A stretch of 64,000 nucleotides of DNA. Source: Armatimonadota bacterium. Lineage in GTDB: Bacteria > Armatimonadota > Fimbriimonadia > Fimbriimonadales > Fimbriimonadaceae. Shown piece by piece: positions 17,691 to 28,621 of the stretch. The first letter of the stretch is position 1. Each line of letters starts with the position of its first letter. The stretch spans positions 1 to 64,000 of the forward strand of contig JAKOXK010000030.1 of the NCBI GenBank assembly GCA_029781035.1. Direction: 5' to 3'. The position numbers were made by a program, and so were the translations under genes. Under the pieces are notes generated by a model. The model was not told the origin of the DNA. It ran no database searches and saw only the letters and a list, made by a program, of their open reading frames with translations.

Positions 17691-20282
17691 ATGACTATTG
17701 GCACCATCGCCCTTCTTGCGCTTCTCATCGCGCCGGTCAAAGGCCAGACTGAGGCCTCACAACCTGCTTACAGGAACCCCAAGCTGCCCATTGAGCAGCG
17801 CGTCGAGGACCTCATCAAGCGGATGACTCTGCAAGAGAAACTCAATCAGCTCCGGTGCGACGGAGGCCTTTGGGAAAAGTATGTCGAGACGACCGGTTTT
17901 GGCGAGACGCTCGACATTCTCAGGCCTCTCAAGAGCCTCGACGCGGCCAAGCTTGCGAACGAGGTGCAACGGCGCTCGGCGAAGTCCAGGCTCGGCATCC
18001 CGATCGTCATCCACGACGAGGCGCTGCACGGGCTCATCGCGAACGGCACGACGAGCTTCCCGCAGTCGATCGGAATGGCGGCGACCTGGGATCCTCAGAT
18101 GGTCGGCAAGGTCGCAAACGCGATTGCGGAGGAAACTCGGGCGAGGGGCGTGCGGCACGTACTTTCGCCGGTCATCAATGTGATTCGCGACGCTCGGTGG
18201 GGAAGAGTCGAGGAGACATACGGCGAAGACCCCCTCTTGAGTTCGCGGATGGGTGTGGCGTTCGTCAAAGCGTTCGAGTCGCACGGAATCGCGACGACGC
18301 CCAAGCACTATGTGGACAACGCAGGCGACGGCGGGCGGGACAGCCATGCGATCCAGATTTCGGAGCGAGAGCTGCGCGAGGTTTATCTACCGCCGTTCGA
18401 GGCGGTCGTCAAGGAAGGTGGGGCGAGCACGATCATGTCAGCTTACAATTCGCTCAATGGGCGGGCCTGCTCCGCCGACCGCTGGCTCTTGACCGACGTG
18501 CTTCGGAAGGAATGGGGCTTCCAGGGTTGGGTGGCGTCTGACTATGGCGCCGTTGCCGGAATCCTTGAGGCGCACCACAACACCGCGGACGCCGAGGAGA
18601 CCGCGGCCGCAGCGCTGAACGCGGGCCTGGACTCGGAGTGGCCGAACGTATACATCTGGGGCAAGGGTCTGGACGATGCGGTCAAAGACGGTCTGATCAG
18701 CATGAAGACGATCGACGAGGCCGTCCGAAGGGTCTTGCGGATCAAGTTCAAGACGGGCATGTTCGAGGATCCATGGGCAGACCCTGAACACGTGGATCAG
18801 ATCGTCCAGTCTCCGGCGCACCGGGAGGTCGCGTTGGAGGCAGCCAGGAAGGCGATCACGTTACTGAAGAACGAGAACGGCGCGTTGCCGTTGCGGAAAG
18901 ACCTCAGGTCGATCGCTGTCATCGGCTCGAACGCCAAGGATTCCATGCCGCTCGGAGGGTACAGCGGCTCCAACATCCCTACGGTTTCCGTTTTCGACGG
19001 TATCAAGGCGAAGGTCGGCGCGGGCGTGCGCGTTGAGTGGGCCAAGGGAAGCGAGTACGAAGGGGGTGGCAGTTTGCCCGCAATCAAGCCGAGTGAGTTC
19101 ATCGGTCTCAAGGGTGAGTACTACGACAATCAAGATCTGACGGGCGCGCCAAGGCTGACACGGGACGACCAGCAGATCAATTTCGACTGGGGCGACGGTG
19201 GTCCAGATTCCTCGTTTGGGGCCGACCACTTTTCCGTCCGATGGACGGGCCAGATCGTTCCCCAGCAGTCTGGTGACACACGGGTGACTGTGACGTCTGA
19301 CGACGGCGTCCGATTGTGGCTCAACGGCGTCAAGGTGATTGACGACTGGACGCTGCACGCGGCCAAGACGAACGAAACCACCATCCATGTGGAAGCGGGA
19401 AAGCCAGTGACGTTCAAGCTCGAATACTTCGAGCAGACAGGTGGCGCGAGCGTGCGGATGGGTTGGGCCCTTTCCGGCGTCGCCAATCCCGAGATCGCGG
19501 AAGCGGTCGACCTAGCGAAACGATCAGACGTCGCGGTGATCGTAGCGGGCATCGTCGAGGGTGAGGGACAGGATCGAGCGTTCTTGGACTTGCCGGGCAA
19601 TCAAGAGGAACTGATCCAGCGTGTGGCGGCCACGGGCACGCCTGTGGTGGTAGTGCTCGTGGCGGGCGCTCCCGTGACGATGCAGCATTGGATCGACCAA
19701 GTGCCCGCACTTATAGACGCGTGGTATCCCGGGCAGGAGGGTGGCACCGCGATCGCCGACGTTCTGTTCGGCGACGTGAACCCCGGCGGAAAGTTGCCGA
19801 TGACCTTCCCGCTCTCGGTTGGCCAGTGTCCGACTTACTACAACATGGAGCCCTCAGGAAGGGGTTACGACTACGTCGATCTGAGCGGAAGGCCCCAGTT
19901 CTCGTTCGGGTTCGGCCTCAGCTACACGACGTTCGCCTACAGCGGCCTGAAAGTGACGCCCGAAAGTGTCGGCGCGAAGCAAGCGGTGACCGTGAGTTTC
20001 GACGTCACGAACACAGGCAAGGTGGCGGGCGACGAAGTTGCGCAGGTCTACTTGCACGAGGCGGTCTGCTCGGTCGTTCGACCACTGAAGCAGTTGGTCG
20101 GCTTCCAACGGATCACGCTGAACCCGGGCGAAAGGCGGACACTCACATTCACGTTGCCTCCCGACACGTTCGCCGTGTGGAACGAGCGGATGAAGCGTGT
20201 GGTTGAACCGGGCCGCTTCGACTTGATGGTGGGCAGTTCCTCGGAGGATATTCGACTGAGGGGTTCGTTTACCGAGAAGTAG
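17691..20282 (+). CDS. bglX: Glycoside hydrolase family 3 beta-glucosidase with inserted PA14 domain
   Basis: RVEDLIKRMTLQEKLNQL, GWVASDYGAVAGI nucleophile region, PA14-like GLKGEYYDNQDLTGAPRLTRDDQQINFDWG, fibronectin-III-like C-terminus. Confidence 0.95.
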   Translation: MTIGTIALLALLIAPVKGQTEASQPAYRNPKLPIEQRVEDLIKRMTLQEKLNQLRCDGGLWEKYVETTGFGETLDILRPLKSLDAAKLANEVQRRSAKSRLGIPIVIHDEALHGLIANGTTSFPQSIGMAATWDPQMVGKVANAIAEETRARGVRHVLSPVINVIRDARWGRVEETYGEDPLLSSRMGVAFVKAFESHGIATTPKHYVDNAGDGGRDSHAIQISERELREVYLPPFEAVVKEGGASTIMSAYNSLNGRACSADRWLLTDVLRKEWGFQGWVASDYGAVAGILEAHHNTADAEETAAAALNAGLDSEWPNVYIWGKGLDDAVKDGLISMKTIDEAVRRVLRIKFKTGMFEDPWADPEHVDQIVQSPAHREVALEAARKAITLLKNENGALPLRKDLRSIAVIGSNAKDSMPLGGYSGSNIPTVSVFDGIKAKVGAGVRVEWAKGSEYEGGGSLPAIKPSEFIGLKGEYYDNQDLTGAPRLTRDDQQINFDWGDGGPDSSFGADHFSVRWTGQIVPQQSGDTRVTVTSDDGVRLWLNGVKVIDDWTLHAAKTNETTIHVEAGKPVTFKLEYFEQTGGASVRMGWALSGVANPEIAEAVDLAKRSDVAVIVAGIVEGEGQDRAFLDLPGNQEELIQRVAATGTPVVVVLVAGAPVTMQHWIDQVPALIDAWYPGQEGGTAIADVLFGDVNPGGKLPMTFPLSVGQCPTYYNMEPSGRGYDYVDLSGRPQFSFGFGLSYTTFAYSGLKVTPESVGAKQAVTVSFDVTNTGKVAGDEVAQVYLHEAVCSVVRPLKQLVGFQRITLNPGERRTLTFTLPPDTFAVWNERMKRVVEPGRFDLMVGSSSEDIRLRGSFTEK

Positions 20283-20376
20283 TTCAGGGCACGCGGGCAA
20301 CTCGTGGCTGACCGGTTACGGATGAGTCGGTTGGGCTCTGGGCAACCGGGAATGCTCGTTCCAAGTATCCTGAGTC

Positions 20377-23172
20377 GTGGATCATTACGAGTTGCCTCGC
20401 CCGATCACGTTCGATCCGAAGAGCGTGAAGAGGGCCGTCCGGACCGTGACGATCGTGCTCATCGTCTTGTTTGTGCTTGGCGTCCTTCTTGGTTCCGTCG
20501 GCATGTACACGGACTACTTGTGGTTCGTACACGACGTGCGCCAGCCCCAGGTCTTCACGAGAGGCTTGGAAGCCAAGGGAACACTCTTCTTCGGCGCGTT
20601 CCTCGTGACGTGGGCCTTCCTCTACTTCAACTTGCGCCGGGCCCTCAAGCTAGCACTGATCTACGCCGACACGCCTGGCTCGATCGGCACGATGGTGATC
20701 AGCCACACGATGAAGTGGATCCAGGACAGCGGCCCCAGTTTCGTCCGGATCCTGACGCCGATCGCGTCGTTCTTGATGGCCAGTGGCTTCTCGAACGAGT
20801 GGATGGACTACCTCATGTGGCGTCACGGGAAAAGCTTCGGGACACCGGATCCAATGTTTGGGTTGGACGCCGGGTTTTACGTCTTCTCATTGCCGTGGTA
20901 CCAGGCGGTGTGCGGATATCTTCTCTGGTTGACGATCGTGACGACGGTCTTGGTCGTGGCTCTGTACATCGGTCTGCAGTCATTGGGTGCGGTGGCGAAG
21001 ATTGAGCTGAGCCGTCCTGGCTTTCGATTTCACGTCGGTTTGTTGGTCGGCCTGACGTTGTTGTTGATCGCTGGGAGTCTTTGGCTGGGCACGTACGGTT
21101 TCGTTTTGACGCCGACCGCGCAGTTTGTCGGTGCCGGTTTTGTGGAGAACCAGGTGGTCGGGCTCCAGCGCGTTTTGGCAGTGCTGGTCGCGCTCTTGGG
21201 CCTGGCGACGGTCGCCACTTCGAACACGGGCAAGCCGTTTGCGGTTCCGGTCAAGGGCGGGGTCGTCTGCCTCGGCTATTGGCTCTTGACGATGGCGGTG
21301 TGGCCCGTGATCGCGCGCCACTTGATCGTCGATCCAGACCGGCTAGGGAAGGAGGGTCCTTTCGCCGCCCGGGCGATCCAGATGACACGCGTCGCCTTCG
21401 GGCTTGACAAGATCGAGGTCCGCAACATGGAGGTGAAGGATCGCCCTTCGGACCAAGAGATAGCCCAGTCTCAATCGACGTTGGACAACATGCGGCTGTG
21501 GGATCCCGAGATCTTGCGCCGGACACTGGAGACACTACAAGGGTTCCGGCCTTACTACCAGTTCAAGGACGTGGACGTCGACCGGTACACGATCGACGGC
21601 AAACAGACGATGGTGATGCTCGCGCCGCGCGACTTGAAGCTGACCGGTCTACAAGCTGACGCCCAAAACTGGACGAACATGAGGTTGCGGTACACCCACG
21701 GCTACGGAGTGGACATGGCGCGGGTGAACAGCGCCACGAGCGACGGCCGGCCCAACTACGTTCTGCGGGACATACCGGTCGCATCGTCCGGTGGTGTGAC
21801 TCTCAACCAGCCCCGCATCTACTTCAGCGATTGGAGCCAGAGCTCGGATGAGCCCACGAGCGAGTACGCGCTCGTGAACACGGGTGAGAAGGAACTGGAC
21901 TACGAGACGGCCTCGGGATCGTCAAGCACGAGGTGGGAGGGTACGCGCGGTATTCCCATCAGTGGATTCTTGACTAGGCTGGCCTTCAGCATCGTACTGG
22001 GCGACGGCAACCTGCTGGTCTCGCCCAACGTGCGTGCTGGCGCAAAACTGCTGATGCGGCGCAACGTGACGGAGCGGGCTTCCGCCCTCTACCCGTTCTT
22101 GAAGTTCGACCAAGACCCGTACATCGTCATCCTCGGTGGGAGGCTTGTCTGGGTTCTCGACGCTTACACATCGACGGACAAGTTTCCGTACAGCGCCACC
22201 TATGCCGATGTCAACTACCTGCGCAACTCGGTGAAGGTGACCATCGACGCGTACACGGGCGACTGTGCGGCATATGCGATCGAGCCGAACGAGCCCATCC
22301 TGCAGTGTTTCCGCGGGATCTATCCAGGTCTGGTGAAGAACCTGGACCAAGCGCCAGCGGGACTGGTCGAACACTTCCGCTATCCCGAGGACCTTCTCGG
22401 GGCTCAAGCGGTGATGCTGCAGACATATCACGTCACAGATCCGGTGACGTTCCTGAGCAACTCGGACGCGTGGAACATCGCCGTAGAGCGCGACCTCAAC
22501 GGACAGAGCGCTCCGATCCGGCCCTATTACGTCGAGATGAAGCTTCCCGACGAGCCTCAGTCGGGGTTCCTGCAGATCCTGCCGATGACGCCGAACGGCA
22601 AACCGAACATGTCCGGCTGGTTGGCAGCGCACTGTGACCCGGGCCACTATGGCCGCATGACGCTGTACCGGTTTGTCGGATCGTCGCTGCCGAAGGGGCC
22701 CGAGCAGATGGAGAGCGACTTCAATGCTACGCCCGAGATCAGCAACATCAACCGTCAGTACAACAACGACGAGAGCAAGGTGATCACGGGGAACCTGCTG
22801 GTGATCCCTATCGGGCAGAGCCTGATGTACGTGGAGCCGCTGTTCCTGCAAAGCAAGACGTTGGGAATCCAGGCGGCACCCCGGCTTTCCTGGGTCGTTC
22901 TGGCTTTCAATGACCAGATTGTGGTGGGATCGGACTACAAGGACGCGTTGGCGAAGCTGCTGGGGTCGCAGGGGACGCCGTCAGTCGTCCCGCCAAGGGC
23001 GACGAGTCCGGGCATGACGGCGCCGCCGCCCACGAAAGTGTCTGGTGCAAAGCAAGCGCTGGACTTGCTCGACCAAGCCGACGCGGCGATGCGGGCCGGC
23101 GATTGGGCCAAGTACGGCGAGTTGCAGAAGCAGCTCAAGACGAAGTTACAGGAGCTGGCGGGGGCGAAGTAG
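20377..23172 (+). CDS. UPF0182 family multi-TM protein
   Basis: 931 aa; MYTDYLWFVHDVRQPQVFTRGLEAKGTLFF and LWDPEILRRTLETLQGFRPYYQFKDVDVDRYTIDGKQTMVMLAPRDL are characteristic. Confidence 0.92.
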   Translation: MDHYELPRPITFDPKSVKRAVRTVTIVLIVLFVLGVLLGSVGMYTDYLWFVHDVRQPQVFTRGLEAKGTLFFGAFLVTWAFLYFNLRRALKLALIYADTPGSIGTMVISHTMKWIQDSGPSFVRILTPIASFLMASGFSNEWMDYLMWRHGKSFGTPDPMFGLDAGFYVFSLPWYQAVCGYLLWLTIVTTVLVVALYIGLQSLGAVAKIELSRPGFRFHVGLLVGLTLLLIAGSLWLGTYGFVLTPTAQFVGAGFVENQVVGLQRVLAVLVALLGLATVATSNTGKPFAVPVKGGVVCLGYWLLTMAVWPVIARHLIVDPDRLGKEGPFAARAIQMTRVAFGLDKIEVRNMEVKDRPSDQEIAQSQSTLDNMRLWDPEILRRTLETLQGFRPYYQFKDVDVDRYTIDGKQTMVMLAPRDLKLTGLQADAQNWTNMRLRYTHGYGVDMARVNSATSDGRPNYVLRDIPVASSGGVTLNQPRIYFSDWSQSSDEPTSEYALVNTGEKELDYETASGSSSTRWEGTRGIPISGFLTRLAFSIVLGDGNLLVSPNVRAGAKLLMRRNVTERASALYPFLKFDQDPYIVILGGRLVWVLDAYTSTDKFPYSATYADVNYLRNSVKVTIDAYTGDCAAYAIEPNEPILQCFRGIYPGLVKNLDQAPAGLVEHFRYPEDLLGAQAVMLQTYHVTDPVTFLSNSDAWNIAVERDLNGQSAPIRPYYVEMKLPDEPQSGFLQILPMTPNGKPNMSGWLAAHCDPGHYGRMTLYRFVGSSLPKGPEQMESDFNATPEISNINRQYNNDESKVITGNLLVIPIGQSLMYVEPLFLQSKTLGIQAAPRLSWVVLAFNDQIVVGSDYKDALAKLLGSQGTPSVVPPRATSPGMTAPPPTKVSGAKQALDLLDQADAAMRAGDWAKYGELQKQLKTKLQELAGAK

Positions 23173-23215
23173 GAACGATCCTAGGTTCTTGAACCACCAA
23201 GTACACTCGACGACG

Positions 23216-23797
23216 ATGGAGACGGGGCCGAGGCGGCGCATCTCTACAGAACGGCTTGACTTGGTGGCGGCGGGAGTGGAACATGCCTCGCTCTTGGCAC
23301 AGTTCTTTCAGCGAGAGCGCGAGCACTTGGAGCCATGGAGCCCGCCGTTCCCGGACGACTACTTCACGTTGGCCGGCCAGCGGCGGCGGTTGCGCGAGTC
23401 GGATCTGGCGTTCCGGACTGGCTCGGCCTGGAAGTGGTTGTTCTTCGAGCGCGAGCGACCGGGCGCTCTCGTCGGCACCGTCCACTATTCACAGATCTTC
23501 CGTGGAGTCTTCTGCAACGCGATGCTCGGATACGCGCTCGGTCGGGAGTGGCAGGGCAAGGGGTTTATGACCGAGGCCCTGAGGGCCACTCAAGACGAGG
23601 TCTTCAGCGAGCGCGGGAGGCTGCACAGGGTTCAGGCGAACGTGGTTCCGGAAAACGCTCGTAGCTTGGCTCTTCTGGAGAGGCTGGGATTCCAGCATGA
23701 AGGGTTGGCGAAACAGTACTTGTTCATTGGAGGAGCTTGGCGCGACCACGTCATGACGGCCATCCTAAATCCGGGCTTTCAGGAATCGTGGCGGTAA
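23216..23797 (+). CDS. GNAT N-acetyltransferase (RimJ/RimL type)
   Basis: RRRISTERLDLVAAG, LGYALGREWQGKGFMTEALRA, NVVPENARSLALLERLGFQHEGLAKQYL. Confidence 0.9.
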   Translation: METGPRRRISTERLDLVAAGVEHASLLAQFFQREREHLEPWSPPFPDDYFTLAGQRRRLRESDLAFRTGSAWKWLFFERERPGALVGTVHYSQIFRGVFCNAMLGYALGREWQGKGFMTEALRATQDEVFSERGRLHRVQANVVPENARSLALLERLGFQHEGLAKQYLFIGGAWRDHVMTAILNPGFQESWR

Positions 23798-23833
23798 GGC
23801 GCCGATGAAAGGGCTTTGGTGCGAACGCCCACA

Positions 23834-24109
23834 CTAACCGTCGGGAAGGATGCGCACAACGCGCAGTCCGGTCCAAAGGGCGACGACAGCGAGGCCCGCC
23901 CACAGCGATACGATCAGGAAGAAGCGGTGATGTCCGAGTCTTGCGGTGACCGATGCTGTCGTTACGGCCGTGACTGCCCCGATGATCGCAATGGGGAAGG
24001 CATTCACCGTCCAGCCATCCCGCCAAGGGTCGTATTCGGTGCCAGCTACCACGTGTGACCAGACGTCGAGGGCTGGGCCCGACGAGCACAAGGCGGAGAC
24101 TACCGCCAT
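23834..24109 (-). CDS. Small multi-TM hypothetical protein
   Basis: Hydrophobic segments NAFPIAIIGAVTAVTTASV and FFLIVSLWAGLAVVALW; start uncertain. Confidence 0.4.
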   Translation of the reverse strand: MAVVSALCSSGPALDVWSHVVAGTEYDPWRDGWTVNAFPIAIIGAVTAVTTASVTARLGHHRFFLIVSLWAGLAVVALWTGLRVVRILPDG

Positions 24110-24238
24110 GAACCCGAAGACGGGGAATGCCAGGTTCTTGAGACGTTTGATGATCCATTGTCGACGATGGGGACGAAGATCCTGAGGTAACAACAGGATC
24201 TGCACGGCCGTCTGAAAGCTGTGGGTCGAAGGATTGGG

Positions 24239-25852
24239 ATGAGGGGTCGTCTTGCCTTTCTGTTGGTGTTGATTCCCGGTGCCTGTGTCGCGGCACAGGA
24301 CACAGCTGTTCGTTGGACGCGCCACCAGCTTGTCGCCCGGCTCGCATCGAGCACGCCTATTTCCGTCAATGAGATTCCTGGGCTTATCGACGCCTTGAAA
24401 AGTCCAGACCGAGCGATCCGCCGTGCGGCCATGAGGTTCTGGGCCGTCCGAGGAGACGAAGCTCGCGAAGCGCTCTGGGGGGACGACGATGAGGACACCG
24501 ATAGCCGAAGTGGCTCCGTTATCCAATTGTGCGAAAAGGTGGTCGGGCTCATTGAGAAAGCCGTGAGCGACCCAGACAGGGCCACCAGTCTGGAGGCCCT
24601 ACGCGACCTGTGCGCACTGGGCACCCCTGTGTCGGTGATATGCCCCCCCGTCGGAAGGTGCGGTAATGGAATGGAGTTCACGTTTGAGCCATACGTCACC
24701 ATCGCCCTGAGCAAGATCGAACCGTCACGCCAAGCCGACATGGAGGCCGTCTCGCAGGATCCCGATCCGACGGTCGGGCTCAACGCCCTTTCCCACGTTT
24801 CGAAGGATCGGATCCAAGCACTCCAGCCTCGGTTTCGCAAGCTCCTGATCAATCCGGACAAGTATTGGCGGGCTGTCGCGCTTGACTTCATCAAATCAGC
24901 AAACGATGCGGATCTGTTTCGGACGGTCGGGCCGCTTCTGGACGATCCTGACGAAGACGTGCGTTCCAGTGCTTCCTGGGCTTTTCAGGACGGATTGCAG
25001 GATCTTCGGACGGCCTTCCAAGGAAGAGCGAAGCGGTCCGCAGGAGTCCGACTGGCGATCGCCACCAAGATCGGCAACGAGAGCGGGTTCGCGGGACGGT
25101 CGCACATGCTCGTCGAACTGTTGGACGACCCTGTCGGATCGGTTCGGCAAGAGGCTCTAAGTTGGCTCTGTCGAGGCGATTCATCCTCGCCCGAGTTAAC
25201 CCTGGTGCGGCTCAGGTCGCTTGTTGTGGATCCCGAGGGACGCGTGCGTGCCACCGCTCTTCAAGAGCTTTGCGAACGGGACGAGGCCAACCGAAAGCAA
25301 CTCATACGGACTGGGCTCGCTGACGAGGATCGGGACGTTCGCACGACGGCTGGTTGGTGCTGCGGACACTGGAGTCTGGAGGTCGAACTCACGGATGCTG
25401 TTGTAGGAGCTATCGAGAAGGGGATGGACGATGACTGGATGGTCTGTGCCGTGTTCTCTTGTCCCTTGAACGACAACAAGCTCGACGGCTGGGTCACCTC
25501 CGACAACGTTAACCTCCGACGCGCCGTAGCCCTGAACATGGACTGCGAGAAGGACGCGAAGCGCGTGCTGCCCCGCTACTTGCGATTGGTGAACGACTCA
25601 GATTTCGAGGTCCTGCGCGCCACGGTGTACGGGCTGGCAGACTGTGGTGGAGCGGAAGCAGTGAGTGCGATCGAAACGATTGCGAGACGGTCGCAGGGTG
25701 ACTTGCTCGTGGAAGCTCTTCGCAGCCTGGGTCACACGAAGGGTTTCGCTGATGTGGCGTTTGTGACGCCTTACCTGGAGTCGTCCCAGAACGAAGTTCG
25801 GAAGGCGGCCAAGTCGTTGCTGAAGGCGATCAGCCAAAACCCTCCGCAGTGA
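24239..25852 (+). CDS. Secreted HEAT-repeat protein
   Basis: MRGRLAFLLVLIPGACVAAQ signal; repeated helical units such as LLDDPDEDVRSSASWAF, LVELLDDPVGSVRQEALSWL, LVVDPEGRVRATALQEL. Confidence 0.85.
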   Translation: MRGRLAFLLVLIPGACVAAQDTAVRWTRHQLVARLASSTPISVNEIPGLIDALKSPDRAIRRAAMRFWAVRGDEAREALWGDDDEDTDSRSGSVIQLCEKVVGLIEKAVSDPDRATSLEALRDLCALGTPVSVICPPVGRCGNGMEFTFEPYVTIALSKIEPSRQADMEAVSQDPDPTVGLNALSHVSKDRIQALQPRFRKLLINPDKYWRAVALDFIKSANDADLFRTVGPLLDDPDEDVRSSASWAFQDGLQDLRTAFQGRAKRSAGVRLAIATKIGNESGFAGRSHMLVELLDDPVGSVRQEALSWLCRGDSSSPELTLVRLRSLVVDPEGRVRATALQELCERDEANRKQLIRTGLADEDRDVRTTAGWCCGHWSLEVELTDAVVGAIEKGMDDDWMVCAVFSCPLNDNKLDGWVTSDNVNLRRAVALNMDCEKDAKRVLPRYLRLVNDSDFEVLRATVYGLADCGGAEAVSAIETIARRSQGDLLVEALRSLGHTKGFADVAFVTPYLESSQNEVRKAAKSLLKAISQNPPQ

Positions 25853-26208
25853 GGCTGAGTTTCCGCTGGACCAGGGAGGCACTTGTGGATATGAGGTTTC
25901 AGTTCAGTGATGCCGCTCTTGGCGCGATGCGCCGTCTCGGCTGTCTGATTCCTCTCACGCCTTGGCCGGTTATGCTGACGCTGGAACTTCAGGAAACGTA
26001 CACGGTTGGCCGGCACACGGCCATGGCGATGCATGCGGTCGGAACGCTGGCGAACGAGCTCTGTCTCGCGGTGGCGGTGATCGGAGCCCTGTTGACGACG
26101 ATCGGTGCGCGTGACGCTCCGACACGATTGTGGTTGTTGGTCCTCGGTGTGGTCAACTACTTCCTTCTCTGCAGCTTCATCGACCGGACGGCAGCTGTCT
26201 TTGTGTGA
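25849..26208 (+). CDS. Small multi-TM hypothetical protein
   Basis: 119-aa ORF with hydrophobic segments. Confidence 0.5.
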   Translation: MRLSFRWTREALVDMRFQFSDAALGAMRRLGCLIPLTPWPVMLTLELQETYTVGRHTAMAMHAVGTLANELCLAVAVIGALLTTIGARDAPTRLWLLVLGVVNYFLLCSFIDRTAAVFV

Positions 26209-26372
26209 AGGATGCGACACGGCAGCCAACGGCTCATCAGCTGGGAAGTTGGGCCCGGATACCGGAGTTTGGAACATTGGGGCGTACAGGACCGTCATAC
26301 GGCCATGATCGTCCAGAGACAAAGACGAGGTTCGCAAAAACGCGAGGCTCAATTCTAGGGAGGGCTTGTACA

Positions 26373-27710
26373 ATGGACGGCATTGGGCGCAACATGAGCA
26401 ATCGTTTCCTATTCCTACTGGCCCTCTTGGGCCTCGCCGCCATGGCCTCTGCCGAGGTTCGATGGGGGCAAGTCGAACTTGCGTTCTTCCGCGTCCGTGG
26501 TGCTGATGGCCGCATGATCGACCTTCCGACGCAGGGCGTCGTGATCCCGGTCCGTATGGAGCGGATCCAGGCACATTCCTACAAGCAGCCAAAGCCGCCG
26601 GCGCAGAACAACATCCACTTCTTGGCTCCAGCCGTGAGCGAGGTCTACAAAAACGACCTTGGGACGAACTACTTCTATGATCCGGGCGGGCCAAGCGCAT
26701 TGGACGATGTGAACATTCTTCCAGTCGGGAACAACCAATGGTGGTACGACCTGACCCTTGGCGTGTACACGTCCACAGGCAACTCAGCCAAGATCATGAA
26801 CCGACAGTTGGGATGGACAAACTATGTCCAGGGCCTGGGTCATGATGTGCAGGCCTTCAGCAACCTGGTGTTCGATGTGGGATGGGTGTTCCAGCCCGGC
26901 CAGTTCCCGGCCGGTAGTTGGAAGTACACGATCAACATCCACAACTACTGGTCGCAGATCCCGGACTACAACAAGCCGAGGGTTCCGAACGGGCTCATCT
27001 ACTTCGCACAGGAGTGGCGTGCGTACGACTTGCTCGGAAACGGCGCTTTCCTGACGAACCAGTTTTCACCTGTGTTCAGTGGGGATGGTGACCCTCAGAT
27101 AGGATTCAGCGACGACCAGTACTGGAACGACTGGGATCCCGTGGACGGCATTTTCGCCGAAGACGAGGTGGACTACTTTGGAGGTCCGCCGAACCAGGCC
27201 AACTTCTTGATGGACCTGACGACACAGCAGGGCGGCGTGACGGACACCGTGCGGCCCTATCAAGTGTCGCTGTTCCGGGGAAAAGCTAACGGTGGGAACA
27301 TCGCCAGCCTGCAGTTCATTGACCAGAACTATTACAAGGCCCTGAAGGGCATTGTCGCGAACGGTAGCGAGGCGCCGATCCAGATCATCATGGACGGCTT
27401 CGTGAGCACGACGAACCTGACGGCTCTGTCGGCGGACATCGTGACGAAGGTGAGCACCCCAGGGCTGAGCCAGATCGTCGAAATGTACAACTTCGTGACG
27501 AACACTTGGGTTCAAGTCGATCAGCGGACAGCGGCAACGTCTGACACGCATTTGACCATCGGTGCCCCAGGGACGGCGTCGGACTATGTCGATCCTACGA
27601 ACGGCAACGATGTTCGCCTCAAGATCAGCTACAAGCAGGTCGGTCCGGTCACTCAGTCTCTCTGGGGATGCAGTGTCGATCTTGGTAACTGGCTGGCGAC
27701 CCATCCTTGA
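26373..27710 (+). CDS. Hypothetical secreted protein
   Basis: MDGIGRNMSNRFLFLLALLGLAAMASAEV signal peptide; ORF intact to TGA at 27710. Confidence 0.8.
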   Translation: MDGIGRNMSNRFLFLLALLGLAAMASAEVRWGQVELAFFRVRGADGRMIDLPTQGVVIPVRMERIQAHSYKQPKPPAQNNIHFLAPAVSEVYKNDLGTNYFYDPGGPSALDDVNILPVGNNQWWYDLTLGVYTSTGNSAKIMNRQLGWTNYVQGLGHDVQAFSNLVFDVGWVFQPGQFPAGSWKYTINIHNYWSQIPDYNKPRVPNGLIYFAQEWRAYDLLGNGAFLTNQFSPVFSGDGDPQIGFSDDQYWNDWDPVDGIFAEDEVDYFGGPPNQANFLMDLTTQQGGVTDTVRPYQVSLFRGKANGGNIASLQFIDQNYYKALKGIVANGSEAPIQIIMDGFVSTTNLTALSADIVTKVSTPGLSQIVEMYNFVTNTWVQVDQRTAATSDTHLTIGAPGTASDYVDPTNGNDVRLKISYKQVGPVTQSLWGCSVDLGNWLATHP

Positions 27711-27728
27711 TGGTGCCGAGGACTTGAA

Positions 27729-27757
27729 GGCAGAGCCCGGCATTTTGCCGGGCTCTG
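27729..27757 (+). terminator. Hairpin between CDSs, terminator-like
   Basis: Perfect 13-bp stem gcagagcccggca-ttt-tgccgggctctgc 18 nt after the stop codon; lacks a long U-tract. Confidence 0.55.
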
Positions 27758-27823
27758 CGATTAATGAGGCCTGGCTTTGGGTTCCGTAACCTATCGTTAA
27801 CAGGTGACAATCACGATTGCGTC

Positions 27824-28621
27824 GTGAAGCGCGCGTTTACACTCATTGAGCTTCTGGTCGTCATTGCGATCATTGCGATACTCGCTGCCATCCTCTTCCC
27901 GGTCTTCGCCCAGGCGAAAGAGGCCGCGAAAAAGACAAGCTGCTTGAGCAACACCAAGCAAATGGCCACGGCCCTTTTCCTCTATGCAGGGGACAACGAG
28001 GACACGCTGTGCCAGACGAGTTGGGAGAAGGACTCGATGCATCCGTACCAGGTGCATTGGACGTTCCTGATGCAGCCTTACATCAGGAACTGGAACATCT
28101 TCCGTTGTCCATCGGACACGACGCCAGTCACGCCGAAGAACCCCTGTCCAAACGGAATTCAGGACTTCGGCAAATTGCCAATGACCTGTGACTGGCAAGC
28201 ACCGGAGTACAGCTACATTCCGAACTACAACTGCTTGCCGGCACACGACTGGCGGCCGGGGCCGCTGACTCAGTTCACCGAGCCGGCGAACGTGATCATG
28301 GTGACGGAAAGGCGGAACAAGCTGTTGAGCGGGTATGTCATCGGTCAGCAGAAGGGCCTGAGCGCGTTCAACCCGTCACAACCTTGTCCTACTGACAACT
28401 ACACGATGGTCACCCCCGAGGAGGCGGTCGCTCATTTGAACGACAGCAGCGACAAGTTCGACATCGTCCGAGTTCAGTGGGATCGCCACACAGGCGGTGC
28501 CAACTACTGCTATGCCGACGGCCACGCCCGGTTCACGAAGCTGGCGCAGACTTTGGATCCTCAGCGGTATCAGTATGGAGACCGTTGGTACTCGACGCCT
28601 GCTCCGGGGACTTGCCCGTAA
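27824..28621 (+). CDS. Type IV pseudopilin-like protein (H-X9-DG type)
   Basis: [67 protein letters not shown] near C-terminus. Confidence 0.92.
   Translation: MKRAFTLIELLVVIAIIAILAAILFPVFAQAKEAAKKTSCLSNTKQMATALFLYAGDNEDTLCQTSWEKDSMHPYQVHWTFLMQPYIRNWNIFRCPSDTTPVTPKNPCPNGIQDFGKLPMTCDWQAPEYSYIPNYNCLPAHDWRPGPLTQFTEPANVIMVTERRNKLLSGYVIGQQKGLSAFNPSQPCPTDNYTMVTPEEAVAHLNDSSDKFDIVRVQWDRHTGGANYCYADGHARFTKLAQTLDPQRYQYGDRWYSTPAPGTCP

Noticed and set aside
21922-22851. 309-aa minus-strand ORF inside the UPF0182 gene
   Set aside because: Antisense shadow of a confidently identified CDS in high-GC DNA
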